Assembly (NCBI GenBank): GCA_002423265.1
Contig: DIVE01000130.1
Location: 843-11,300, forward strand
Length of the DNA: 10,458 nucleotides
Direction: 5' to 3'
DNA from: Methylophilaceae bacterium UBA6140
GTDB taxonomy: Bacteria; Pseudomonadota; Gammaproteobacteria; Burkholderiales; Methylophilaceae
Shown here: in pieces, positions 1 through 6,973 of the stretch
How positions within the stretch are numbered: the first letter of the stretch is position 1
Layout: every line of letters begins with the position of its first letter
The notes under the pieces: generated by a model
The model's input: only the letters and a program-made list of their open reading frames with translations
Database searches by the model: none
What the model was told of the DNA's origin: nothing
Program-made: the position numbers and the translations under genes

Positions 1-629
1 ATACCGTCGTCGATCAGCTGCTTGAAGGTCTGCATGTCGTTCTGCGCGATCTCGTCGAAGCTGCGCTCGTCGACCGGAATCGCCACATGCGAATCGGCGG
101 CGACAAAGCCGTGACCGGGGAAATGCTTGCCGACCGCCGCCATACCGCCGCGCCTCAAACCCTGCATCAAAGAAAAAGCCAGCTCCTTGATCGCCTGCGC
201 ATCGCCATGAAAAGCGCGGTCGCCGATCACCTGACTGCCGCCGTAATCCATGTCCAGCACCGGCGTAAAACTAAAATCGACGCCATGTGCCCGCAGTTCG
301 GCGGCGATGATCCAGCCCGCGTCTTCCGCCAGCTGGCGGGCCTTCTTCGGATGATGGTCCCACAGTTTGCCGAATTCGCGCATGGGCGGAATACGCGTGA
401 AGCCTTCGCGGAAACGCTGCACGCGCCCGCCTTCATGGTCGACTGCAATCAGCAAAGGCGGCTTCCGCACCTCGTGAATGGCATCGGTCAGCGCTTTCAG
501 CTGCGCACAGGAAGTAAAGTTACGTGCGAACAGAATGACACCGCCTACCAGCGGATGCCGCAGGCGGCGGATATCGTCCGCATTGAGTTCGGTACCTTCG
601 ACATCCAGCATGACGGGGCCAAGCGACAT
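1..629 (-). CDS. nagZ: Beta-N-acetylhexosaminidase NagZ (partial, N-terminal 209 residues)
   Basis: Glycoside hydrolase family 3 enzyme that removes GlcNAc from GlcNAc-anhydroMurNAc-peptides in the cytoplasm during cell-wall recycling. Reading the minus strand from ATG 629-627 gives [12 protein letters not shown], then DHEGGRVQR (residues 64-72) and the signature KHFPGHG (168-174) followed by D179-S180-H181, the mobile loop carrying the catalytic Asp/His pair of NagZ. The frame stays open to the window edge; family members are about 340 residues, so the C-terminal third lies outside. AAAGG six bases before the ATG supports the start. There is no signal peptide, as expected for NagZ. It is the last visible gene of a minus-strand run that also holds a peptide importer and a YkuD protein. 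A solo copy of the dispersed repeat lies just upstream. Confidence 0.96.
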   Translation of the reverse strand, partial: MSLGPVMLDVEGTELNADDIRRLRHPLVGGVILFARNFTSCAQLKALTDAIHEVRKPPLLIAVDHEGGRVQRFREGFTRIPPMREFGKLWDHHPKKARQLAEDAGWIIAAELRAHGVDFSFTPVLDMDYGGSQVIGDRAFHGDAQAIKELAFSLMQGLRRGGMAAVGKHFPGHGFVAADSHVAIPVDERSFDEIAQNDMQTFKQLIDDG

Positions 630-645
630 TGTTAACCTTTCATAT

Positions 646-683
646 TCAGCCACAGAGAACACAGAGCACACAGCGAAAACCCT
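646..683 (+). repeat. Dispersed CACAGAG repeat, copy A (solo)
   Basis: Begins TTCAGCCACAGAG and continues with CACAGAG-like heptamers at 9-base period (third one degenerate, CACAGCG), ending in an A-rich tail and CCC. It fills most of the 73-base gap between the permease C stop and the nagZ start. It matches the copies at 2955, 7778 and 8246 (inverted). No gene or hairpin is associated with this copy. Confidence 0.85.
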
Positions 684-702
684 GCATTCTGAGATATTTC
701 AA

Positions 703-1500
703 TCAGCGCTTCACATCCAGCGCATCGCGCAGTCTATCGCCCAGCACGTTGACTGCCAAGACCAGCGACATCAAGCTCAAACCCACCGCCAGCACATAGT
801 GCGGCGCCACCAGCATATAGCGTACGCCGTCGCGCAGCATGGAGCCCCAGGAAGCCTGTGGCGCCTGGATGCCGAGCCCGAGAAACGAGAGGCTGGCCTC
901 GGCGATCACCAGCCCGGCGATACTGTAGGTAGCCTCCACCACCAACGGTGCAGATAACAGCGGCAGAATGTGCCGCAGCATGATGCGCGGTGCGCCGGCA
1001 CCTAAAGATTCGGCCGCCTGCACATGCTGACAACTTCGCAATGAAAGCGCCTGCGCCCGGGTCAGCCGCGCATAGCCGACCCACGAAGTCAGACACAGCG
1101 CCAGTATCAGGTTGTTCAGTCCGGGCCCCAGCACTGCGGCGAATGCGATGGCCAGCAGGATGCCGGGAAAGGCGAGAAAAACATCAGTAATCTGCATCAG
1201 CAAGCGGTCGATCCAGCCGCCGAAATAGCCGGCGATCAGCCCGACCGTCACACCAAAGCTCAGGGTAATCAGCGTCACCAGCACAGCGACCGTCATCGAA
1301 ACCTGCGCGCCGGCGAGAATACGGCTCAACACATTGCGGCCGAGGTCGTCGTTGCCCAGCCATGCGTCCGGGCCGGGGCCGTGCAGAATCGCTCCCAGCC
1401 GGAGTGCATCCGGCGTCAGATCGACGCTGGTCGCCAGCAGGACGGCACAGAGCCAGAACGCCAGAACGTATAACGGCCAGCCTCTCATCGCCCTGCTCAT
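703..1500 (-). CDS. Dpp/Opp-type ABC transporter permease (DppC/OppC-like)
   Basis: 265-residue inner-membrane subunit of a peptide-type ABC importer (binding-protein-dependent transport system family). The N-terminal membrane segment (about residues 8-25) is followed by WLGNDDLGRNVLSRI, the usual lead into the permease domain of DppC/OppC proteins. Several hydrophobic helices then flank the EAA loop (AAESLGAGAPRIMLRHILP), which docks the ATPase. The helix motif AEASLSFLGLGIQAP is characteristic of the DppC side. Its ATG overlaps the stop of the DppB-like gene (ATGA, 1497-1500), so translation is probably coupled. Substrate is not evident from the sequence; neighbours point to peptides or muropeptides. 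No ATPase gene is visible. Confidence 0.93.
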   Translation of the reverse strand: MSRAMRGWPLYVLAFWLCAVLLATSVDLTPDALRLGAILHGPGPDAWLGNDDLGRNVLSRILAGAQVSMTVAVLVTLITLSFGVTVGLIAGYFGGWIDRLLMQITDVFLAFPGILLAIAFAAVLGPGLNNLILALCLTSWVGYARLTRAQALSLRSCQHVQAAESLGAGAPRIMLRHILPLLSAPLVVEATYSIAGLVIAEASLSFLGLGIQAPQASWGSMLRDGVRYMLVAPHYVLAVGLSLMSLVLAVNVLGDRLRDALDVKR

Positions 1501-2408
1501 CGGCTGTACCGCACCCGCGGGTCGAGCTGGGTGTAGAGCAAATCAGTGAACAGATTGACCAACACATAGATCAATGCAATCACCAGCACACAGGCCTGGG
1601 TGACCGGATAATCGCGCTTCTCGATCGATTCCACCAGCAGGCGGCCTATGCCGTCCCAGCCGAACACGGTTTCGGTGATGACGGTCCCGGCCAGCAGGCT
1701 GCCGAGCTGCAGACCGACGATGGTGACCACCGGCAACAGACCGGCGCGCAGCGCGTGGCCGAGGATCACTTGCCGCTCGGGCAGACCCTTGGCCCGCGCG
1801 GTACGGACGAAATCCTCGTTCAGCACTTCCAGCAGGCTGGCGCGCGTCATGCGCGTGAGAATTGCGCTCAGGCCGAAACCCAGGGTCAGGGCGGGCAACA
1901 CGATGGAACCGGCACTATCCATGCCGCTTACCGGCAACCAGCCCAACCACAGGGCAAACACCATCATCAGCAACGGGCCCAGCCAGAAATGCGGCATGGC
2001 AGATAGCGTAAGGCTGCTGAAAGTAGCCAGTTTGTCCGGCCAGCGATTGGCCCGCAACGCAGCAATGATGCCGAGCGGCAGACCGATGGCGATGGCGATG
2101 GCCAAAGCCAGCAGTGCCAGACGCATGGTGGCGGGCAGGCGTTCGGCCAGCATCTGCGACACCGGTGCGCGGGTATGAATGGAATGGCCGAAATCGCCCT
2201 GCGCCAGCCTGCCGAGATAGGCGCCAAACTGCACATGAATCGGCCGGTCCAGCCCCAGCTCGGCTCTCAGCTGGCTGCGGTCGGCGCTGCTGGCCGATTC
2301 GCCCAGCATCACCTCAACCGGATCGCCGGGCACCAGATGCACCAGCAGAAACGTCAGCAGCAACACGCCGAACACAACCGGCACAACGCCCAACAATCGC
2401 TTAAGCAC
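1497..2408 (-). CDS. Dpp/Opp-type ABC transporter permease (DppB/OppB-like)
   Basis: Inner-membrane partner of the DppC-like permease. From the GTG at 2408-2406 the protein is 303 residues and begins MLKRLLGVVPVVFGVLLLTF, which lines up with the usual start of DppB-type permeases. A TTG at 2435 would add nine residues and is less likely. Family marks are VHLVPGDPV near the N-terminus, the EAA loop (DFVRTARAKGLPERQVILGHALRAG split over two segments around residues 195-220), ETVFGWDGIGRLL and the terminal LDPRVRY. The GTG lies inside the 3' end of the YkuD gene (8-base overlap), and its stop overlaps the next start, so the three genes form one transcript. Confidence 0.94.
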   Translation of the reverse strand: MLKRLLGVVPVVFGVLLLTFLLVHLVPGDPVEVMLGESASSADRSQLRAELGLDRPIHVQFGAYLGRLAQGDFGHSIHTRAPVSQMLAERLPATMRLALLALAIAIAIGLPLGIIAALRANRWPDKLATFSSLTLSAMPHFWLGPLLMMVFALWLGWLPVSGMDSAGSIVLPALTLGFGLSAILTRMTRASLLEVLNEDFVRTARAKGLPERQVILGHALRAGLLPVVTIVGLQLGSLLAGTVITETVFGWDGIGRLLVESIEKRDYPVTQACVLVIALIYVLVNLFTDLLYTQLDPRVRYSR

Positions 2409-2928
2409 GGACCGATTCCGCCGGGCCGGTTTCAATGATATCGACTTCGGTACCGGCCTCTACCCGATCGAACAACACGACCAGGTCGGCGTTGCGCATG
2501 CGGACACAACCGTGCGAACAAGGCACACCCATGGGTTGATCGTCCGGTGTGCCATGGATATAGATATAGCGCTGCATGCTGTCGACCTGCCCGAGCCGGT
2601 TGAAACCGGGCTGTTGGCCGCAAAGCCAGAGAATGCGGGTCAATATCCAGTCGCGCTGCGGATACTGCCGCGCCAGCTCGGGCGTCCAGATCTCACCGGT
2701 AGCGCGGCGGCCGACGAAGACCGTACCGACTGGTGCGCCTGCGCCGATTTTTGCGCGTATCCGGTGCAGCCCGCGCGGTGTACAACCGCTTTCCTTGCGT
2801 TCGCCAGGCCCGTTTGCGGCGGTCGAGACCGGAAAGCTCAATACGACCTCGCCTGCGGCATTCAGCAAACATAGCCGCTGCTCGGCTATCGAGATTTCAA
2901 TACGCATGTTTGGCTGATCGCTGCTCAT
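2401..2928 (-). CDS. L,D-transpeptidase-fold (YkuD) protein without signal peptide; possible L,D-carboxypeptidase
   Basis: 175-residue YkuD-domain protein. The catalytic motif is present: H125-G126 followed by S138-H139-G140-C141-V142-R143, with Cys141 as the nucleophile. The N-terminus (MSSDQPNMRIEISIAEQRL) is polar and starts directly with the first YkuD strand. There is no signal peptide, lipobox or LysM/PG-binding domain, so the enzyme should act in the cytoplasm, where cross-linking of murein is not possible. Known cytoplasmic YkuD proteins such as ElsL of Acinetobacter are L,D-carboxypeptidases that trim recycled tetrapeptides. The genes around it (peptide importer, nagZ) fit that role, but this is inference. 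A later ATG (2907) would also keep the domain. Its 3' end overlaps the DppB-like gene. Confidence 0.9.
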   Translation of the reverse strand: MSSDQPNMRIEISIAEQRLCLLNAAGEVVLSFPVSTAANGPGERKESGCTPRGLHRIRAKIGAGAPVGTVFVGRRATGEIWTPELARQYPQRDWILTRILWLCGQQPGFNRLGQVDSMQRYIYIHGTPDDQPMGVPCSHGCVRMRNADLVVLFDRVEAGTEVDIIETGPAESVRA

Positions 2929-2954
2929 CTGTCTAAAACCATCCCATCAAAACC

Positions 2955-2990
2955 TTTAGCCACAGAGAGCACAGAGGACACAGAGAAAAA
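2955..2990 (+). repeat. Dispersed CACAGAG repeat, copy B (solo)
   Basis: Reads TTTAGCCACAGAG, then two further CACAGAG heptamers with 2-base spacers (ag/gc-type and ga) and an A5 tail. It lies in the 127-base gap between the YkuD start and the stop of the binding-protein gene. The rest of that gap shows no gene, clear promoter or terminator. Confidence 0.87.
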
Positions 2991-3055
2991 GCCGGAGCAT
3001 CCGACTAATCTCGCTTCCTCACTGTTTGCTGTCATTTGAATGTGGGCGCCCGGAT

Positions 3056-4510
3056 TCATGACTGCGGCTTCATCTCTTTTTTCGATCGTTTGTTCACGGT
3101 CGCCAAGCCGTCCCAACTGCCGTCGGGCTTAAGGCTGTATCCGCTCAAATCGCTGCGCATGGCAACAAACTGCCCTTCATACCAGAGCGGCACGTAAGGC
3201 AGCATCTGGTGCACGCGTTCGCTCACTGCCTGCCAATCGGCTGCTTCGATCAGACGGTCGGTCGTGGCATCTTCATAGCGGCCGCGGTTGGCACCGGCGG
3301 GCGGCACCGATGCGCTGTGAAAAGCCAGCCGGTAGATTTCCGGCGTCCTGATGCCCACCCAAGTCAGGCCATATAGCTGGAATTTACCATGCTTTACATC
3401 ATCGAAGAACGTGCCCCAATCCAGACTGCGGATTTCGAGCTGGATCCCGGCTTCGCGCATCTGCGCCTGCATCACGGTCGCCAGCCGCACACGCTGTGCA
3501 TCGGTCGAGGTCTTGTAGACCAGCTTCAGCGGCAGCGCAATTCCGGCGTGCTGCAAAAGCGCGCGCGCAAGTGCCGGGTCGTATTCGTAAGGCGCCAGGG
3601 TGCGGTGTCCGGCCCAGTGCCCGGGCGGCAGAATCGCTGCGGCCTCGCGGCTTCCGCCGACCAGCACCTCCTGCAAAATCGCCTTACGGTCGATGGCATG
3701 GGCAATGGCCCTTCTCACTTCCGGCTTGGAGAGCTGCGTATCTTCGAGATTGAAACCGAGATAGGAATAATTGGAACCCTCAACCTCGCTCAACCGGATG
3801 CCGGGCTGCCGTCTCAGATACTTCACCAGTTCCGGCGGCAAATCGCCCTGCAACAGATCGACCTCGCCGCGCAGCAACTTGAGCACGCGCACGGTCGGAT
3901 CGCGCACTTCCTGCAGGCTGAATCTCTGGCGGTCGGAAACGCGCTCCAGCCTCACGCTCCTCTGCCAGGAAACAAAACGCAGCGGCCCGTTGCCCACCGG
4001 CTGACGGCTGAAATCATGTCCGGCCGCGATCTTTTCCGCCGGCAGAATGCCGATAATGAGGCGCGAGGGAAACATGTCGTCGTCGGCCTGCAGCACGAAC
4101 TCGACGGTATTTTCATCCAGCGCGCTCACCTGCCGAATGTTGGCGAACTCTGCCGTATGCGGGGAATCCTTCAGTGCCCGCAAGCTGTTGTAGGTTGCCG
4201 CCACATCGCCGGCATCGAGCGTGCTACCGTCGTGGAACAAAGCGCGCTCAGGCAGCAACGTAAAGCGGTAATGGGTCGGCGATAGCATCTGCCACGCGGC
4301 CAGTGCCGGCTGCGGTCTGGAATTCGCATCGAAATCGACCAGTGGACGATAAATCAGATGATTGATACGTTCCGAGGCGGCGTCCGACGCATAGCGCGGA
4401 TCGAGGTTGATCGGCGCCTGCGCCAGCGCCATGCGGATTTCCTCATGGCTTACGGGCTTGCCGCAGGCGGCAAGCAACATGCATATCAACAATAGGATGA
4501 AATAGCGCAA
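3056..4510 (-). CDS. Family-5 extracellular solute-binding lipoprotein (peptide/muropeptide ABC importer)
   Basis: 484-residue SBP_bac_5 protein of the DppA/OppA/MppA group. The N-terminus is a lipoprotein signal, MRYFILLLICMLLAAC, with lipobox LAAC and Cys16 as the lipidated residue. Family marks include INLDPRYASD near the start of the mature protein, DGSTLDAGDVAATYNSL, VGNGPLRFVSW, VRRAIAHAIDRKAIL and the C-terminal LPYVPLWYEG. The start is TTG (4510-4508): no ATG occurs in frame upstream before other genes, and the first internal ATG (codon 11) would destroy the signal peptide. It precedes the YkuD and permease genes on the same strand, so it is most likely the binding protein of this importer. 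Ligand is not determinable here. Confidence 0.92.
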   Translation of the reverse strand: MRYFILLLICMLLAACGKPVSHEEIRMALAQAPINLDPRYASDAASERINHLIYRPLVDFDANSRPQPALAAWQMLSPTHYRFTLLPERALFHDGSTLDAGDVAATYNSLRALKDSPHTAEFANIRQVSALDENTVEFVLQADDDMFPSRLIIGILPAEKIAAGHDFSRQPVGNGPLRFVSWQRSVRLERVSDRQRFSLQEVRDPTVRVLKLLRGEVDLLQGDLPPELVKYLRRQPGIRLSEVEGSNYSYLGFNLEDTQLSKPEVRRAIAHAIDRKAILQEVLVGGSREAAAILPPGHWAGHRTLAPYEYDPALARALLQHAGIALPLKLVYKTSTDAQRVRLATVMQAQMREAGIQLEIRSLDWGTFFDDVKHGKFQLYGLTWVGIRTPEIYRLAFHSASVPPAGANRGRYEDATTDRLIEAADWQAVSERVHQMLPYVPLWYEGQFVAMRSDLSGYSLKPDGSWDGLATVNKRSKKEMKPQS

Positions 4511-4516
4511 ATGGTG

Positions 4517-4520
4517 CCTC
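4517..4520 (-). promoter_or_regulatory. Shine-Dalgarno GAGG deciding the TTG start of the binding-protein gene
   Basis: On the minus strand GAGG lies six bases before the TTG at 4510. This spacing supports the TTG start, which alone retains the complete lipoprotein signal. Confidence 0.65.
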
Positions 4521-4550
4521 AGCGAACCCGGATCAAGGTTCCCAATTCAA

Positions 4551-5882
4551 CTACACCCGCTCGAACAGTGCAATCGACTCGACATGGGTGGTATGCGGGA
4601 ACATGTTGATGACGCCGCAAGCGAGCATTCGATAACCCTTCTGATGCACCAGCAGACCGGCATCGCGCGCCAGCGTCGCCGGGTTGCAGGAAACATAGAC
4701 GATGCGCCGGGGCCGTTGTTTCGCCGTTTCCTGATCTTCTGCCGACGGCAGCGATTTGATCAGCTCCAGCGCACCATCGCGCGGCGGGTCGATCAGCCAC
4801 TTGTCGAAATAACCGAACGCGGCCAACGCTTCCGGCGTCATCAGGAAAAGATCAGCCACGCTGAAACGAGTGTTGCCCTGCAAAGCGTTGAGCGCCGCGC
4901 TCTCTTTCGCGCGCTCGACCAGCGCGGCGGAGCCCTCGAAACCGGCAACATCAGCGCCGCTTCTGGCGATCGGCAGCGTGAAATTGCCGAGACCGCAGAA
5001 GAAATCGGCGATGCGCTCGTGCGGCTGCGGATCAAGCAACTGCATGGCGCGGCGGATCATCACGCGGTTGATATGCGGATTGACCTGGGTGAACTCGGTC
5101 GGCTTGAAGGGAAAATACAGATCGAACTCCGGCAGCGTGTAATGCAAAGCCGCGCCATCGAGCGGATAAAACGGCATCACCGTATCCGGCCCTTTACTCT
5201 GCGTCCATATCTGCACGCCATGCACATCGGCAAAATCGCGCAGCAGGGGCGCATCCTGCGGTTGCAATGGTTCGAGGATACGCAGTACCAGCACCGTCGC
5301 CACTTCGCCGACGGCAACTTCAATCTGCGGCAGACGATCGCGGATGCTGAGCTGACCGATCAACTGCTGCAAGGGCACGATCAAGGCAGACACATGCTGC
5401 GGCAGAATCGCACAGCTCTGCATATCGGCGACATAGCTGCTGGCCTTTTCATTGAAACCCACCAGCACGCCGCCCTTTTTCGGCACATAGCGGACACGCA
5501 ACCTGGCCTTGTGCCGGTAACCCCAGCCGGGGCCGTAGATCGCGGGCAAAATGCGCTCGGTCTTGACCTTGCTGATATGCCACAGATTCGCCTCCAGCAA
5601 CCGCTGCTTGGCCGCCACCTGTGCGGAAAACTCCATGTGCTGCAAGGCACAACCCCCGCACATGCCGAAATACTCGCACTTCGGCTCGGTTCTGGCATTG
5701 GAAGCTTTCAGCACCTCCACCACCTCGCCGAAATCATAATTGGGCTTGCGCTTCAATGTCTTGTAAATGACCGTCTCGCCCGGGAGCGCACCGTCGATAA
5801 ACACCGCCTTGCCTTCAACATGGCTAACGCCGCGCGCCTCGTGGTCGAGAGATTCGATAACTGCGATAGAAAGATTTTGCAT
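4551..5882 (-). CDS. rlmD: 23S rRNA (uracil-1939-C5)-methyltransferase RlmD
   Basis: 443-residue SAM-dependent RNA methyltransferase of the TrmA/RumA family that makes m5U in 23S rRNA. Order of parts: N-terminal TRAM domain (about 1-60), Fe-S cluster cysteines C69, C75, C78 ([10 protein letters not shown]) and C157, then the Rossmann methyltransferase domain with FCGLGNF (295-301), the DPPRDG motif (365-370) and catalytic C399 in [10 protein letters not shown], ending [12 protein letters not shown]. The four-cysteine spacing matches RumA of E. coli, as does the length (433 there). The frame is open to 5987, but the ATG at 5882 starts exactly where the TRAM domain begins, and the extra 35 residues upstream are not family-like. 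A 40-base gap separates it from the binding-protein gene, so co-transcription is possible. Confidence 0.96.
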   Translation of the reverse strand: MQNLSIAVIESLDHEARGVSHVEGKAVFIDGALPGETVIYKTLKRKPNYDFGEVVEVLKASNARTEPKCEYFGMCGGCALQHMEFSAQVAAKQRLLEANLWHISKVKTERILPAIYGPGWGYRHKARLRVRYVPKKGGVLVGFNEKASSYVADMQSCAILPQHVSALIVPLQQLIGQLSIRDRLPQIEVAVGEVATVLVLRILEPLQPQDAPLLRDFADVHGVQIWTQSKGPDTVMPFYPLDGAALHYTLPEFDLYFPFKPTEFTQVNPHINRVMIRRAMQLLDPQPHERIADFFCGLGNFTLPIARSGADVAGFEGSAALVERAKESAALNALQGNTRFSVADLFLMTPEALAAFGYFDKWLIDPPRDGALELIKSLPSAEDQETAKQRPRRIVYVSCNPATLARDAGLLVHQKGYRMLACGVINMFPHTTHVESIALFERV

Positions 5883-5901
5883 GGCCGCGATTTTACAGGA
5901 T

Positions 5902-5919
5902 ATGCCAAATGGATGGCAT
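5902..5919. promoter_or_regulatory. Inverted repeat ATGCCA-N6-TGGCAT upstream of rlmD
   Basis: A perfect 6-base inverted repeat with a 6-base spacer lies 20 bases upstream of the rlmD start, in the 146-base divergent gap; a third partial TGGCA follows at once. Position would suit an operator, but no matching regulator is visible and chance cannot be excluded. The rest of the gap (5883-6028) also holds a 13-base palindrome TGGCGATACGCCA at 5974-5986; I see no convincing -35/-10 pair. Confidence 0.25.
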
Positions 5920-6028
5920 GCATGGCACACCGATTTAGTTATGCCTACGCACCTGCCGAGACTTGTGAAATACTGGCGATACGCCAACGCGATTCTTTAA
6001 GCAATTTCAAGGACAGAGATATCAAGCA

Positions 6029-6250
6029 ATGAAAAAACTCTTCTACATAGACTACCCGCAGGAATCCTACGAAGGTCAGATGCACCGCTACCGCTGCGCC
6101 CTGTGCAAAGTTGAAACCACGACCATCAATGGCAAACTTGAGGGCCACCTGCCGAGTTGTGAATACCGCATCAAGATGGAGAAACAAGGCCATGACTGCG
6201 CAGGCTCATGTGACGAGCCCGCCTCGCACGATACCGATGATTTTGATTAA
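6029..6250 (+). CDS. Small Cys/His-rich (zinc-finger-like) protein of unknown function
   Basis: 73 residues, the only plus-strand gene in the window. It has C23-xx-C26, then H40-xxx-C44 thirteen residues later, a CCHC arrangement typical of a small zinc-binding finger, followed by a second pair C57-xxx-C61 and an acidic tail (DEPASHDTDDFD). Several aromatic and basic residues (YRCALC, CEYRIKMEK) would suit nucleic-acid or protein contact. I do not recognise the family. A candidate ribosome site AAGGA lies rather far upstream (about 15 bases); a weak AGAG is closer. It is divergent from rlmD and convergent with vapC. The ordered Cys/His spacing and the compact gap on both sides argue for a real gene. 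Confidence 0.7.
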   Translation: MKKLFYIDYPQESYEGQMHRYRCALCKVETTTINGKLEGHLPSCEYRIKMEKQGHDCAGSCDEPASHDTDDFD

Positions 6251-6282
6251 GGTTTATCCCGATGGCGCCGGGCAAACAAAAA

Positions 6283-6684
6283 TCAGGCGATCCAGTTCTC
6301 AACCTGCAATGCAGGGACTCGCGCAAACTCACTCTGATTGTTAGTGACCATGATCAAACCCTCACTACGAGCATGGGCAGCGATGTGCAAATCGTTGACG
6401 CCTATCGTTTGGCCGGTGCGCTCAAGTGCAGCACGGATTGCACCATAATGCTGTGCAGCTTTTGCCGTATAGCTCAAAACTTCCAGACGGCTACAAAAAT
6501 CTTCGACCACGGCAAGATTGGATTCCGGCTGGCTGCTTTTTTCAGCACCATGCAACAACTCTGCCAAGGTAATGACCGAAATTGCCATGCGGCTCGCATT
6601 GTTGTTAAAGGTCTCTAATACCTCAATCGGTCTGCGTTTGATGACATAAATCACGATATTGGTGTCGAGCAGATATTTGAGCAT
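6283..6684 (-). CDS. vapC: VapC toxin, PIN-domain ribonuclease
   Basis: 133-residue PIN-domain toxin starting MLKYLLDTNIVIYVIK at ATG 6684-6682. The acidic residues of the active site are present: D7, E42 and D98, with NN at 115-116 near the fourth site. The whole chain resembles VapC/MvpT of enteric bacteria (LLDTNI, AELLHGAEKS, NLAVVEDF, AHARSEGLIMVTNN). Those enzymes cleave initiator tRNA in the anticodon loop, so the same target is likely here. Its ATG overlaps the last base of the vapB stop (TGATG), the usual antitoxin-first, translationally coupled layout. A TTG one codon earlier is not needed. The gene is full length and appears intact. Confidence 0.95.
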   Translation of the reverse strand: MLKYLLDTNIVIYVIKRRPIEVLETFNNNASRMAISVITLAELLHGAEKSSQPESNLAVVEDFCSRLEVLSYTAKAAQHYGAIRAALERTGQTIGVNDLHIAAHARSEGLIMVTNNQSEFARVPALQVENWIA

Positions 6685-6917
6685 CAAAGCGCTTCCCGCT
6701 CGGCTTGGTCTTGTGTTGCCCGGGTTTCCATAAAGTCAGCAGAAGGCATTGGAGTATCGTGGAAGAAGCTATCCCAACTTTGCGACAAAGGGGCAATGAT
6801 GCGCTCATGACCTCGCGCACGGACACTGACTTGCTTGACGTTCTCTGGCAAGCGTAATTCAGCAGGCAGCCGAACCGCCTGGGTACGGTTATTGATGAAA
6901 ACAGTGCTGGTTGCCAT
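6684..6917 (-). CDS. vapB: VapB antitoxin, AbrB/MazE-type DNA-binding protein
   Basis: 77 residues. The N-terminal swapped-hairpin DNA-binding domain shows NRTQAVRLPAELRLPENV (about residues 9-26), the signature of enteric-type VapB; the C-terminal part (SWDSFFHDTPMPSADFMETR) is the toxin-wrapping segment. ATG 6917-6915 is chosen because GGAGG lies four bases upstream and the family begins here; an extension to 6977 would only translate the promoter. It neutralises VapC and, with it, represses its own promoter in known systems. It is followed without a gap by vapC. Confidence 0.94.
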   Translation of the reverse strand: MATSTVFINNRTQAVRLPAELRLPENVKQVSVRARGHERIIAPLSQSWDSFFHDTPMPSADFMETRATQDQAEREAL

Positions 6918-6960
6918 ATATCCTCCAAGCCATATTGTATATAGCATAAGTATATTGCAA
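6918..6960 (-). promoter_or_regulatory. vapBC promoter/operator region
   Basis: A sharply AT-rich stretch between the exonuclease stop and vapB. On the minus strand TTGCAA (6960-6955) and TACAAT form a possible -35/-10 pair with a short 15-base spacer, followed by GGAGG. On the plus strand the hexamer ATATTG occurs at 6932 and again at 6952, exactly 20 bases or about two helical turns apart, which would suit two VapB half-sites. The AT content and position support a promoter; exact boxes are uncertain. Confidence 0.5.
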
Positions 6961-6973
6961 CACACCCCTAGGT

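Noticed and set aside
478..957. 159-codon plus-strand frame reading through repeat copy A ([10 protein letters not shown])
   Set aside because: Antisense to nagZ and permease C; the TENTE peptide is only the translation of the repeat.
1362..2006. 214-codon plus-strand open frame
   Set aside because: Antisense to the DppB/DppC-like permease genes; Gln/His-rich shadow.
3389..4285. 298-codon plus-strand open frame
   Set aside because: Antisense to the solute-binding protein gene and without recognisable domain; a shadow frame.
4524..4541. Terminator between rlmD and the binding-protein gene (GAACC/GGTTC)
   Set aside because: The stem is only five bases and there is no T run; the gap is short, so read-through is more likely.
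4584..6032. Very long open frame on the plus strand (482 codons)
   Set aside because: It is fully antisense to rlmD, whose motifs and cysteines are intact; composition is His/Gln/Arg-rich, typical of a shadow frame in GC-rich DNA.
6251..6282. Terminator between the convergent small gene and vapC
   Set aside because: Only a 4-base stem (CCCG/CGGG) with no proper T run in either direction.
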